Source: Corallococcus silvisoli
GTDB lineage: Bacteria > Myxococcota > Myxococcia > Myxococcales > Myxococcaceae
Direction: 5' to 3'
DNA: 64,000 nucleotides
Assembly: GCF_009909145.1 (NCBI RefSeq)
Contig: NZ_JAAAPJ010000022.1
Location: forward strand, 1-64,000
A program made the translations under genes and the position numbers. How positions within the stretch are numbered: the stretch's first letter is position 1; each line of letters starts with the position of its first letter. Under the pieces are notes generated by a model. That model did not search any database, was not told the DNA's origin, and was given only the letters and a program-made list of their open reading frames with translations. Shown here piece by piece: positions 37,398 to 46,096 of the stretch.

Positions 37398-38176
37398 CAC
37401 GGGGCCATCAGCCACGCGAGCACGGCCTGGGGGCTGTCCACGTGGACGAAGTGGCCCGCGTCCGGGAGGAGGGCCACGGGGCAGCCCGCGGCCTCCAGGC
37501 GCCGGGCGCTCTCCTCCGGCACATACCGGCTGCGGCCCCCCCGGATGCAGCGCAGGGGCGGATGGACGGGGCGCTCCACGGCGGGCCAGAGGTCCTCGCC
37601 GTTGACGCGCCGGTGCAGGCCGAAGAGGGCGTCGCGGTCGAAGCGCCAGCGCACGCCGTCGCCGTCGGGCACCAGGTTCATGAGGAGCCAGTCCGAGAGG
37701 CCCTCGGACAGGCCGTTGCCGGTGAGGTTCGCCTTCAGCTCGCGGCGGCTGTCGGCGCGGGGCGGGGCCTTGAGGAGGATGTCCAGCACGTAGCCGCTCT
37801 CCGACAGGTCCAGCGGCACGGGCCCCGGCGCGATGTCGAGCAGCGATACGCTGCCCACCCGGTCGGAGGCCTCCAGGCTGGCGGCGAGCGCCACGCGCCC
37901 GCCCAGCGAGTGGCCCACCCAGTCGATGGCGCCGGTGATGCCCTGCGCGTCCAGCGTGTCCACGACGTGGAGCGCGAGCGTGGTCAGGGTGGCGTCCGGG
38001 GGCAGGGCGGGGGAGGCGCCGTGGCCCGTGAGGTCGGGCAGGAGGATGCGGCGGCGCGGGTCGGCCTGCGTCCACGCGACGGCGAGCGAGCGCAGGTTGC
38101 GGCCCGTGCCCAGGAAGCCGTGCAGCATCACCGTGGGCAGGTCACCCGTGCCTACCTGGAAATTCTCGAGCACCAC
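37397..38176 (-). CDS. Alpha/beta hydrolase (esterase-like)
   Basis: 259 residues from GTG 38176, with AAAGGTGG just upstream. Features of the fold are LHGFLG (oxyanion loop) near residue 18, nucleophile GHSLGG near 88-93, and the catalytic His in DAGHFVHVD near the C-terminus. It is close in size and layout to YbfF/acyl-hydrolase esterases. No signal peptide. First gene of the hydrolase-ZIP-SDR operon. A perfect 8-bp inverted repeat (38174-38181 and 38193-38200) covers the start and could fold in the leader. Confidence 0.88.
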   Translation of the reverse strand: MVLENFQVGTGDLPTVMLHGFLGTGRNLRSLAVAWTQADPRRRILLPDLTGHGASPALPPDATLTTLALHVVDTLDAQGITGAIDWVGHSLGGRVALAASLEASDRVGSVSLLDIAPGPVPLDLSESGYVLDILLKAPPRADSRRELKANLTGNGLSEGLSDWLLMNLVPDGDGVRWRFDRDALFGLHRRVNGEDLWPAVERPVHPPLRCIRGGRSRYVPEESARRLEAAGCPVALLPDAGHFVHVDSPQAVLAWLMAP

Positions 38177-38264
38177 GCCACCACCACCTTTCGTGGCGTG
38201 GCTTGACCGGCGGCACGCCCTGCCGCTTCATACCGCGAACCCCCCTTCCGTCGAGGTGAACCCG

Positions 38265-38792
38265 ATGGCATCCGTCTCCTGGTTGTTGCTGGCGCTTGGC
38301 GCCAACCCCGTCGCGCCCGTGGCCCCGGCCCCGGCCGACCCGAAGGTGGCGGTGGCCACGGTGCTGGACGACTGGCACCGCGCGGCGGCGGTGGCGAACG
38401 AGGCGCGCTACTTCGCGCTCTTCACGCCGGACGCGGTCTTCATGGGCACGGATGGCGAGGAGCGCTGGACGGTGGACCAGTTCCACGCCTGGGCGAAGCC
38501 CTACTTCGCCAAGGGCAAGGCCTGGAGCTTCAAGGCGGTGTCCCGCAACGTGTTCCTGTCGAAGGACGGCCAGGTGGCGTGGTTCGACGAGGCCCTGGAC
38601 ACGCCCAACCTGGGCCCGGCGCGGGGCAGCGGCGTGCTGGTGAAGGAGGCGGCCGGGTGGCGAATCGCCCAGTACAACCTCTCCATCCCCATCCCCAACG
38701 ACCTGGTGGATGAAGTGACGAACCGCATCGCCACGGACGCGAAGACGAAGCCCGCGCCCGCCACTCCGGCGAAGGCGCCGCCCAAGCCCTGA
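38265..38792 (+). CDS. SnoaL/NTF2-like protein, exported
   Basis: 175 residues. A short signal-like N-terminus (MASVSWLLLALGANPVAP) precedes a SnoaL/DUF4440-type cone fold: DDWHRAAAVANEARYFALF near residue 36, MGTDGEERWTVDQF, then GSGVLVKEAAGWRIAQYNLS. These domains form small ligand pockets or act as binding modules; the ligand is unknown. The C-terminus is Lys/Pro/Ala-rich. GAGG is about eight bases before ATG 38265. The next gene begins 16 bp downstream and is probably co-transcribed. Confidence 0.82.
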   Translation: MASVSWLLLALGANPVAPVAPAPADPKVAVATVLDDWHRAAAVANEARYFALFTPDAVFMGTDGEERWTVDQFHAWAKPYFAKGKAWSFKAVSRNVFLSKDGQVAWFDEALDTPNLGPARGSGVLVKEAAGWRIAQYNLSIPIPNDLVDEVTNRIATDAKTKPAPATPAKAPPKP

Positions 38793-38808
38793 GGGACGAG
38801 CCTCCCGC

Positions 38809-40950
38809 ATGTACACCTGTCCCGCGTGCAAGGAGTTCTCGAGCCCACTCCCCGGCAGGTGCATCGAGTGCGATGCGGTCCTCCAGGTCAGCTCGTCATC
38901 GCCGGTCGAGCCGGTGCCCTGGAAGCCCAAGCCGACCATCGATGACAAGAAGAAGGACGGGGACCAGGACCACTTCAGCATCCTCTGGGTGGCCAACGAG
39001 TGCATCGTCAACCGGTCCCTGGCGGTGGGCACGGAGGCCTTCGAGCTGGCGCGGAAGAAGTTCGCCCTGAAGTCCCGGGCGATGCCGGTGTCCGACGTGG
39101 ATGCGCTGGACCTGAAGGTGGATGAGCCCCGGGACATCCTGAAGCAGCTCGAGGTGGAGCTCGGGATGGGCTACCGGCAGTTCATGGTGAACCTGGCCCT
39201 GTTCGGATACCGGACGGCGGGAGGCGGCCGGGCCCGGAAGAACGCGAACTGGCTGCGCACCCGCGCGTCGGGAGGCTCCGAGGACGAAGCGGTCGACCTG
39301 GATGGCTACGTGCGGCCCTTCGAGGACACGCCGCCGCACATGATCCGCCAGATGTTGAAGTACGTGACAGGCACGCCGCTGGCCTTCGGCATGCCGGACA
39401 CCCTCACCTTCCGCGCGGGCACCGTCTCCGGGAGGTACGTGCCTCCCAGCCGCTTCACCGCGACCTTCCCGCATCCGCTGACGAACAGCCACCTGTCGCC
39501 CGCGCGGCGGACGCTCGTCTTTCCGCAGTTTCCAGACGGGCCCCTCCTGGAGGAGGACCCGCGGATCAAATTCTCCTTCATGGGCTCGTTTGGCTTCTCC
39601 GAACCCTCCTACACCTCGTGGCACGAGGAGAAAGGCGGCGCCGAATACTCCGGGACCCGTCTGTCATTGGGGGCCTATTCGCTGAACGAGACCTATCTCA
39701 ACCACCTGTTGCGCTTGATGCGGCAGGCGTTGGCGAAGACCTCGGAGGAGCCCCGGAAGGGATACAAGGGATATGGCGGCGCCCGGCTCGGCCATGTCGA
39801 GGCGCTGCTGGAGGTGGCGAAGAGGAGCGGTCACAAGCTGGCGGTGGAGTGGATCCGCCAGCTGGTGGAGATCGCCAACGTGCTGGTCCACACCGCGCGC
39901 AAGAAGGTGATGGAGGACTCTCAAGAGGGGCTGACGGACTTCTTCGGCTTCGTGCAGGAGCGGATCCACCGGCACGCCCGGAAGCTGGCGGTGCTCCAGC
40001 AGAAGCCGGAGGACCTCACCTTCTTCGAATATCTCTGGGTGCTGGAGTCCGCGCTCTGGGAGCTGGCCTTCCTTGGCGCGACGTGCCTGTCGGCCACGGA
40101 GCTCAAGGACGCGCTCCAGAAGATTCCAGGGCTGGCGGGGGCCTGGGCACCGTCGGTGGGGTGCTCCGAGACCGCCATCCAGGAGACGCTTCAGAGCGTC
40201 CCGACAGGGCAGTTCCCGTGCACCTTCCACCGCATCTACGCGCCCACGGGCATGGCGGCGGGGAAGCGGCTGTGTGACGTCCTCGCGGAGATGGACTTCG
40301 AGGTGCATGTCCCGGTCCCCAGCAAGGACAACCTGGATCCGTTCGTGCCCTACTTCGAGTTCTACCTGGGAGGCTTCCTCAGCGAGGAGGTCGGGCTCGA
40401 CAGCGCCCAGGGCACGCAGGTCTGGGTGAACCTCTCCGACAGCCTGCATTCGAAGCTGGTGAAGCGTGGCACGCAGGGCCTGAAGGCAGGAGAGGAGATC
40501 GCCACGCTGTTGCTGGAGTACCTGAGCCGACAACAGCTCAAGGGCTCACAGGACGTGCTCCTGGTCATCGACTTCACGAAGTTCGCCGGGGAGATGCCGA
40601 ACGCCTTCCTCTATCCCATCCTCGCGCAGCTGGCCCGGGTGGTGATGTCCTCCCAATCGAGCGTCCAGGGCGTCGTGTTCCTTCGCTCGAACCTCAAATA
40701 CAACACCGGCTCCCTGGACCGGTATCAGTCAGGGGAGCTGCTGGTCTTCAACCAGGGACCGCAGGATCTGATCACCCGGCTGGTCGCCGCGATGCGGGAC
40801 GTGTTCCGCTCCGGGATGGACCCCATCGGCGTGCGTGACGCGAAGGAGTGGGGGCTTCGCGGTGAATACCTTTCTCTCATGAAGAAGGTGTACCTGCTGT
40901 CGGACGCCATCGGCTCATGGCGCTGGGCGGCATATGTGGCGGAATGGTAG
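38809..40950 (+). CDS. Large zinc-ribbon protein of unknown function
   Basis: 713 residues, no signal peptide. The N-terminus is a four-cysteine zinc ribbon (C4, C7, C18, C21). The rest is soluble and mixed alpha/beta with no motif I recognise; late segments such as GSQDVLLVIDFTKFAGEMPN and VQGVVFLRSNLKYN look like alternating strands and helices of a Rossmann-type or nuclease-like core, but no catalytic set is visible. Slightly lower GC and more varied codon use than the housekeeping genes. It sits just before an accessory stretch (41.0-46.2 kb) containing the Hxs system. Function unknown. Confidence 0.75.
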   Translation: MYTCPACKEFSSPLPGRCIECDAVLQVSSSSPVEPVPWKPKPTIDDKKKDGDQDHFSILWVANECIVNRSLAVGTEAFELARKKFALKSRAMPVSDVDALDLKVDEPRDILKQLEVELGMGYRQFMVNLALFGYRTAGGGRARKNANWLRTRASGGSEDEAVDLDGYVRPFEDTPPHMIRQMLKYVTGTPLAFGMPDTLTFRAGTVSGRYVPPSRFTATFPHPLTNSHLSPARRTLVFPQFPDGPLLEEDPRIKFSFMGSFGFSEPSYTSWHEEKGGAEYSGTRLSLGAYSLNETYLNHLLRLMRQALAKTSEEPRKGYKGYGGARLGHVEALLEVAKRSGHKLAVEWIRQLVEIANVLVHTARKKVMEDSQEGLTDFFGFVQERIHRHARKLAVLQQKPEDLTFFEYLWVLESALWELAFLGATCLSATELKDALQKIPGLAGAWAPSVGCSETAIQETLQSVPTGQFPCTFHRIYAPTGMAAGKRLCDVLAEMDFEVHVPVPSKDNLDPFVPYFEFYLGGFLSEEVGLDSAQGTQVWVNLSDSLHSKLVKRGTQGLKAGEEIATLLLEYLSRQQLKGSQDVLLVIDFTKFAGEMPNAFLYPILAQLARVVMSSQSSVQGVVFLRSNLKYNTGSLDRYQSGELLVFNQGPQDLITRLVAAMRDVFRSGMDPIGVRDAKEWGLRGEYLSLMKKVYLLSDAIGSWRWAAYVAEW

Positions 40951-40973
40951 ACGCGCCGCGCCAAACCGCCGCG

Positions 40974-41005
40974 CTTCATGACAGAACCATGACAGAGGCA
41001 TGAAG
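40974..41005. repeat. Inverted and direct repeats in a promoter region
   Basis: CTTCATG at 40974-40980 and CATGAAG at 40999-41005 form an inverted repeat; CATGACAGA occurs twice between them (about 40978 and 40989). They lie upstream of the 41080 gene and may be regulatory. Confidence 0.35.
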
Positions 41006-41079
41006 TTTCGGAGGCCCTTCATGCGGAGCGCACGCTGTAGGTTGGCTCCGTTCGCCGACCTGCACCGGAGGCTTCTTCC

Positions 41080-41502
41080 ATGCGTGTCATCACCCCCGAC
41101 CTTCTCGTGGCGGCAGTGACTGAACTTTCACGGGGCGCGAAGTTGATCCGGCTGAAGGATGTGCTCGCCTGGTGTGACTGGAACGGCGTGGACTTCCAGG
41201 GAGAGGGCCTCAAGAACCAGGCCCTCTGGGACGCGGATCGCGGGGAAGCGGGAGGAAAGCACCGGCTGCTGAAGTTCAAGAGCGGCGAGTGCAAGCAGTC
41301 CCGGCTGGGCTGGGCGCTCATCACCCACGGTGCGAGGGCGCGCGAGGCCGCGTCGCAGCTGGGATGGCGCGAGCAGCTCTGGAACGGCGAGACGTGGGAC
41401 TGGCTGGGCGGCGTCGCTCCCGTCCCGGCGCGACGCCCCAGCCCGGTGAGGGCCGCGGCCGTTGACGCGCCGTGTGAGGAAGTCCGCCTGCTGGCGGGGT
41501 GA
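41080..41502 (+). CDS. Hypothetical protein
   Basis: 140 residues. GGAGG is eight bases before ATG 41080. The first 100 residues look like one folded domain rich in Trp and charged residues (DVLAWCDWNGVDFQGEG, WALITHGARAREAASQLGW); the tail is Pro/Arg-rich and disordered. No signal peptide and no known family. It has its own promoter region after the zinc-ribbon gene, and about 210 bp separate it from the Hxs operon. Confidence 0.65.
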   Translation: MRVITPDLLVAAVTELSRGAKLIRLKDVLAWCDWNGVDFQGEGLKNQALWDADRGEAGGKHRLLKFKSGECKQSRLGWALITHGARAREAASQLGWREQLWNGETWDWLGGVAPVPARRPSPVRAAAVDAPCEEVRLLAG

Positions 41503-41715
41503 GTCGCTGCCTCATTCAGGAGCGGCTCGGGCCCTGGGTGAGTCCGTCCCCTGGGCTTAGGCCGATGCAGAACGCAGACACCTGCTCCGAGCCAGCGCGC
41601 TGCTGGGGGAGAGACACCTCCACGGGGAGCAGGATCTACCTCCCTGGAGGGATGTCCACCGGGGGTGCGTTCCTGCATCATTCGTCCTGTGGGCAATCCA
41701 GGCGCGAAGGTGACC

Positions 41716-42489
41716 ATGGACAGACGGAGCGGACCCGGGGCGAGGTGCTCCCCTCGGGAATGGACAGCCTTCGTGGGCGCCATGCTTCTCTTCACGGGGC
41801 CTCTCGCGTGGGGCGCAGGACCGGACTCCTGGGCAGCACCGCAGCCCACGGCATGCGCCGCCGGAAACTGTCGTTGGAAGGCGGCTCGCGAGGAGCAGGC
41901 GTCCGCTGACAACCAGCGCGCCCAGGCCCGCGAGGCCCTGATGAAGGCGCTCACGCCGCCCTCGCGTGCTGGAGAGTCCACTCGCGACTGGCTTCATCGT
42001 GTGGACGAAGTCCTCGCACGGGCCGCGGAGGCCGGAAAGTTCCCAGAGGACCGGGAGCTGGCGGCGCGAGCAATCGATGCGACGACCTGGGCCCGCGAGG
42101 AGCGCCGGAAGATCCCCCTGGTCGGTGCCGAGCGGGCGGTGGTCCTCCAGTTGATGCACCTCCCGGCAGGCTCTGATGCGCGGATCCTCACCTGGGATGC
42201 GGACTCGGTGGTGCTGCACTGCGCGATGGAGGCGGATCGCTGCGTGGGAGTCTACCTAGTGGGCCGGACCCAGACGGGCCGCGTGCTCAACACCCCAGCG
42301 CAGGCGGAGGAGACCACGGCCCTGCTGGCCCAGGCCCTGGGACAACCCGGCCCGCTTCCACGTCCACCCGCGAGGGAAGGAGGCAAGGGGCCCACGACGT
42401 CGACCTGGAGGGTGGGTGCCATCCCCATCGTCGCCCGGTGGCGGAACACGGACTTGATGGAGCTGCGCGTGGGAGACCTGAAGCCATGA
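41716..42489 (+). CDS. Secreted protein, first gene of the Hxs operon
   Basis: 257 residues. GAAGG is five bases before ATG 41716. Signal peptide near residues 14-34 (WTAFVGAMLLFTGPLAWGAG). Then a helical region (AREEQASADNQRAQAREALM) and a beta-rich C-terminal domain with two cysteines (VLHCAMEADRCVGVYLVG). No known family. The stop codon overlaps the start of hxsA (ATGA), so translation is coupled. A role with HxsA, for example as processing, export or recognition partner, is inferred only from this coupling. Confidence 0.75.
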   Translation: MDRRSGPGARCSPREWTAFVGAMLLFTGPLAWGAGPDSWAAPQPTACAAGNCRWKAAREEQASADNQRAQAREALMKALTPPSRAGESTRDWLHRVDEVLARAAEAGKFPEDRELAARAIDATTWAREERRKIPLVGAERAVVLQLMHLPAGSDARILTWDADSVVLHCAMEADRCVGVYLVGRTQTGRVLNTPAQAEETTALLAQALGQPGPLPRPPAREGGKGPTTSTWRVGAIPIVARWRNTDLMELRVGDLKP

Positions 42490-43097
42490 CATCGAAACCG
42501 CCGGGCTTGCTCTCCGTCAGCTCCGCGCTGCTCTCATTGATCAGCGGCGCCGCGCCCTCCGGCCTCCTCGCGCCCGGTGTGGAGGCTTCGGGCTCCCCGC
42601 TCCGGAGCCGGGAGGAAGAGGACTCTCACCATGAGCTCCTCCTGGTGGAGCCCTCCGGGGGGGCTCCGGTCCTGCTCGCGGCGCACCGTTCGCACCGCTC
42701 GCATTCCTCGCACCGCAGCCACTACTCCAGCAGCGGTGGGGGCTACCGCGGCAGCTACGTCCCCTCCTACGAGCCGCCCGCTCCCTCTCGGGCCACGACC
42801 CCCAGCCCTCCGTCCACTCGGAGGGCCGAGCCGTCCCCTTCGCCCGAGACCGAGACGACGCGGAACACCGCACCTCCTCCACCGCGAGCCCCCCAGCCCG
42901 CCCGCGTCACGTTCGTGGCATTCCCGGGTGGCCGCATCTTCGTGGACGACAAGGCCGTGGGACAGGACGCGACCGGCCCCATGGAGTTGTCCGCGGGGAC
43001 GCATGTCGTGCGCGTGGAGAACCGCTTCCTCGGTCAGGTCACGGTCGAGGTCGAACTGCTCGAGGGCCAGACGGGAGAGGTCAAGCTTGAGTGGTAA
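42486..43097 (+). CDS. hxsA: His-Xaa-Ser repeat protein HxsA-like, with PEGA-like C-terminus
   Basis: 203 residues, coupled to the gene before it. A hydrophobic N-terminus (residues 8-30) may be an export signal. Residues 67-81 are five tandem His-Xaa-Ser units (HRS HRS HSS HRS HYS), followed by Ser/Gly/Tyr and a Pro/Ser/Thr-rich linker. Residues about 135-203 look like a PEGA-type beta domain (FPGGRIFVDDKAVGQ, then LSAGTHVVRVENRFLG). Hxs systems are defined by a His-Xaa-Ser repeat protein encoded with HxsB, HxsC and HxsD, as here; the repeats are the presumed target of the radical SAM pair. The mid-protein repeat and PEGA-like end are a variant on the usual arrangement. Confidence 0.85.
   Translation: MTSKPPGLLSVSSALLSLISGAAPSGLLAPGVEASGSPLRSREEEDSHHELLLVEPSGGAPVLLAAHRSHRSHSSHRSHYSSSGGGYRGSYVPSYEPPAPSRATTPSPPSTRRAEPSPSPETETTRNTAPPPPRAPQPARVTFVAFPGGRIFVDDKAVGQDATGPMELSAGTHVVRVENRFLGQVTVEVELLEGQTGEVKLEW
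42684..42728 (+). repeat. Five His-Xaa-Ser codon units in hxsA
   Basis: Five 9-bp units beginning at 42684, 42693, 42702, 42711 and 42720 encode HRS, HRS, HSS, HRS and HYS. Serine codons vary (TCG, TCG, TCG, AGC, TCC), so the amino-acid pattern, not just the DNA repeat, appears to be kept. Confidence 0.9.
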
Positions 43098-43437
43098 TCC
43101 TCCTATCGGAGATGCCTCGTTCGTCTTCCACGAGGGACGCATCCGCCTGACGCTCGACCTTCGCGTCTATCGCCTCTCCGCCGTACAGAAGGCCAGCTAT
43201 CGCTTCGCGGAGCACTTCACGGCGGCCCTGGGGACGCCGGAGGGGCACCTGCTCTCCGTCACCTGTCTCTTCCGGCCGGAGACGCGTGAGGCGGAGGCGC
43301 TGGAGTCGGTCCGCTGCTACTTCCAGGAGCTGCTGGACCAGGAGTTGCGCGAGCAGATTGGCGACGAGACCCGGTCTGTCCGGGCGTTGATTCTCGCGCA
43401 GGCCTTCTCTCGGACGGACCTCATCCGGCGGGACTGA
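43087..43437 (+). CDS. hxsD: His-Xaa-Ser system protein HxsD
   Basis: 116 residues from TTG 43087, which has GGAGAGG six bases upstream and lies inside the end of hxsA. The C-terminal half matches the HxsD pattern: CYFQELLDQELREQIGDET, corresponding to the family's LLNDYxLRE-type stretch, then VRALILAQAFS. HxsD is a small conserved partner in these systems, of unknown biochemical role; it may act as a recognition or scaffold subunit for the two radical SAM enzymes. It sits between hxsA and hxsB, in operon order. Confidence 0.85.
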   Translation: MSGNPPIGDASFVFHEGRIRLTLDLRVYRLSAVQKASYRFAEHFTAALGTPEGHLLSVTCLFRPETREAEALESVRCYFQELLDQELREQIGDETRSVRALILAQAFSRTDLIRRD

Positions 43438-43451
43438 CCTTGGGAGCTTCC

Positions 43452-44894
43452 ATGTTCCAGGAGCGCGCGGCCTTCCAGCCCGACCCGGACTACAGGCTCG
43501 CACCCTTCCGTTTCAGCCTGCTGGACGGCAACCGCTATGTGCTGACCAACGACGTGGGTGAGCACGTGGTCCTCTCGCGTGAGGACCTCGTCGCGTTCGC
43601 CCGCCGTGCGCTGCCGCCAGACTCCGCGAGCTACAAGGCGCTCAAGTCCCGGCACTTCATGTTCGACCGGCAGTCTCGGGTGGCGTTGGATCTGCTGGCC
43701 CTCAAGTACCGGACCCGGGCCGAGCAGCTCGCGGACTTCACGGGCCTGCACATCTTCGTGGTTACCCTGCGCTGCGACCACTCCTGTCCGTACTGCCAGG
43801 TGTCGCGACAGGTGGAGGACCGGACCCGGTTCGACATGACTCCGGAGCACGCGGACCGGGCCCTGGCGCTGACGTTCCAGAGTCCATCGCCGTCGCTCAA
43901 GATCGAGTTCCAGGGTGGCGAACCGCTGCTCAACTTTGGCCTCATCCGCTACGTCGTCGAACGCGCGCTGGCGCTGAACCAGACGCAGGGCAGGAACCTC
44001 CAGTTCGTCATCGCCACCAACCTGTCCCGCTTGTCGGAGGAGGTCCTCGACTTCTGTCGCGAGCACGGCATCTTCCTCTCCACGTCGCTGGATGGGCCCG
44101 AGGACCTTCACAACGCACAGCGTCCGGTCCGGGGCGGTGACAGCCACCAGCGGACGGTGGCTGCCATCCGCCGCGCACGGGAGGCCCTGGGGGAGCAGGC
44201 CGTCTCCGCCCTCATGACCACCACCCGCACCAGCCTGGAGCGGGTGGAGGAGATCATCGACGAGTACGTGCGCTTGGGGTTCCACGGCATCTTCCTGCGC
44301 AACCTGAGTCCGTATGGCTTCGCGGTCCGGGGAAAGCTGTCCCAGGCCTATGACGTCGACAGGTGGATTGCCTTCTACAAGCGGGGGCTCGCTCACATCC
44401 TGAAGCTCAACGCGCGGGGGTACGCGCTGCGCGAGGAGTTCACGGCCATCCTCCTGCAGAAGCTCTTCTCCCCCCAGGGGGCGAACTACGTCGACCTCCA
44501 GTCGCCCGCGGGCCTGGGCATCGGCGCACTCGTCTATAACTACGATGGCTTCGTCTATGCCTCCGACGAAGGCAGGATGCTGGCGGAGATGGGGGACTTC
44601 TCGTTCCGCCTGGGCCACGTCGCGAGCGATGACGCCGCGGCCCTCCTGACGTCCGAATCCCTGCTGGCCCATTTGAGCGACACGATGCCGGAGGGTGTCC
44701 CCATGTGCAGCGACTGCGCCTTCCTGCCCCTCTGCGGCGCGGATCCGGTCTTCCACCGGGCGACGCAAGGGGACGCCGTCGGGCACAAGGCATTCAGCGC
44801 CTTCTGCAAGAAGCAGATGGCGGTCCTGCGGCATGTCATCACGCTGCTCGAGGATGAGCCGTCCGCCCGCGAGACGCTGCTTGGGTGGCTGTGA
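43452..44894 (+). CDS. hxsB: His-Xaa-Ser system radical SAM maturase HxsB
   Basis: 480 residues. GGAG lies seven bases before ATG 43452. The radical SAM cluster is CDHSCPYC (C108, C112, C115), holding the 4Fe-4S used to cleave S-adenosylmethionine. GGEPLLNF near residue 157 is the SAM-binding GGE motif, and TSLDGPEDLHNAQRP follows. The C-terminus has a SPASM-like cysteine set (CSDCAFLPLC, later FCKKQ) for auxiliary clusters, as in peptide-modifying maturases. With HxsC it is expected to modify HxsA, probably at the His-Xaa-Ser repeats; the chemistry is unknown to me. Confidence 0.92.
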   Translation: MFQERAAFQPDPDYRLAPFRFSLLDGNRYVLTNDVGEHVVLSREDLVAFARRALPPDSASYKALKSRHFMFDRQSRVALDLLALKYRTRAEQLADFTGLHIFVVTLRCDHSCPYCQVSRQVEDRTRFDMTPEHADRALALTFQSPSPSLKIEFQGGEPLLNFGLIRYVVERALALNQTQGRNLQFVIATNLSRLSEEVLDFCREHGIFLSTSLDGPEDLHNAQRPVRGGDSHQRTVAAIRRAREALGEQAVSALMTTTRTSLERVEEIIDEYVRLGFHGIFLRNLSPYGFAVRGKLSQAYDVDRWIAFYKRGLAHILKLNARGYALREEFTAILLQKLFSPQGANYVDLQSPAGLGIGALVYNYDGFVYASDEGRMLAEMGDFSFRLGHVASDDAAALLTSESLLAHLSDTMPEGVPMCSDCAFLPLCGADPVFHRATQGDAVGHKAFSAFCKKQMAVLRHVITLLEDEPSARETLLGWL

Positions 44895-44897
44895 GCC

Positions 44898-46055
44898 ATG
44901 AACGCCAGCCTCTCCGCGCCGGGCCTTCGCCCCGTGTCTCCCTCGTCCGCCCACCCCTTCATCGGGCGGATCCTCGAACACCCCACCTCCACCGCGCGCG
45001 GTGGGGTGCCAGGGATCCTCCTGGTCCAGGGCAAGCCCGGCGCACTCCCGCCGGGCTTTCGCGCGTATCTGCTGGAGGAGGCGTCCTCGGATGTCGGTGT
45101 GTCCGATGCCTATGTCCTGCCACCTGGCTTTCACCCGCTCGCGGAGGGAGATGTGGTGCGGGTGGAGCCGTCGAACCGAAGGCTCAGCGTGCTCTACCGG
45201 CGGGCGTCCCCCTCCAACAGCCTGTTGGTCACCGAGCGCTGTGACAACTACTGCCTGATGTGCTCGCAGCCGCCGCGCAAGCAGGACGACTCCTGGCTGC
45301 TGGATGAGCTGCTGGAGCTCATCCCACTCATCTCACCCGAGACGCGCGAGCTGGGCATCACGGGCGGCGAGCCCGGCCTGCTGGGGGAGGGACTCCTCCG
45401 CCTCGTGGACAGGCTCAAGACGCATCTGCCGGAGACGGCGGTCCATCTGCTCTCCAATGGCCGGCGATTCTCGCGGGAGGACTTCGCGCAGGGACTCGGG
45501 AGGCTCCGTCATCCGGACCTGATGGTGGGCGTCCCGCTGTACTCCGACCTGCCAGAGGAGCACGACCACGTCGTGCAGGCCCGGGGCGCGTACGACGAAA
45601 CCCTTCGCGGCATCCTGAACTTGAAGCGCGCGGGCGTCCGGGTGGAGCTCCGGGTCGTCATCCACGCCCTCACCTCCGAACGCCTGCCGGAGCTGGCCCG
45701 CTTCATCGCCCGGAACCTGCTCTTCGTGGACCACGTCGCGCTGATGGGGTTGGAGCTGATGGGCTTCGCGAAGACGAACCTGCCGAAGCTTTGGGTGGAT
45801 CCGCTCGACTACCAGGAGCCCCTCCGCGCTTCGGTTCGCATCCTGGACCGCGCGGGCGTCAGCACCTCCCTCTACAACCATCCCCTCTGCGTGCTCCCCG
45901 CCGACCTCCATGCCTTCGCGCGCAAGAGCATCTCCGACTGGAAGAACGTCTACTTCCGCGAGTGTGAGGGGTGCTCCCTGCGAGAGGCCTGTGGCGGCTT
46001 CTTCGCGTCTTCGGCCCTGAAGCGCAGCCGGGGAATCGCGGCCGTGCCGCCGTGA
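44898..46055 (+). CDS. hxsC: His-Xaa-Ser system radical SAM maturase HxsC
   Basis: 385 residues, starting three bases after hxsB. The radical SAM cluster is CDNYCLMC (C115, C119, C122) and GITGGEPGLLG is the SAM motif. An N-terminal region of about 100 residues (HxsC-specific) precedes it. Near the C-terminus CEGCSLREACGGFF provides a further three-cysteine site. HxsB and HxsC always occur as a pair and may work in turn or as a heterodimer on HxsA. Last gene of the five-gene operon. Confidence 0.92.
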   Translation: MNASLSAPGLRPVSPSSAHPFIGRILEHPTSTARGGVPGILLVQGKPGALPPGFRAYLLEEASSDVGVSDAYVLPPGFHPLAEGDVVRVEPSNRRLSVLYRRASPSNSLLVTERCDNYCLMCSQPPRKQDDSWLLDELLELIPLISPETRELGITGGEPGLLGEGLLRLVDRLKTHLPETAVHLLSNGRRFSREDFAQGLGRLRHPDLMVGVPLYSDLPEEHDHVVQARGAYDETLRGILNLKRAGVRVELRVVIHALTSERLPELARFIARNLLFVDHVALMGLELMGFAKTNLPKLWVDPLDYQEPLRASVRILDRAGVSTSLYNHPLCVLPADLHAFARKSISDWKNVYFRECEGCSLREACGGFFASSALKRSRGIAAVPP

Positions 46056-46096
46056 GGCCGTGGCCGCGGGGCGGCCCGCTGCGCACGCTTCATGGC

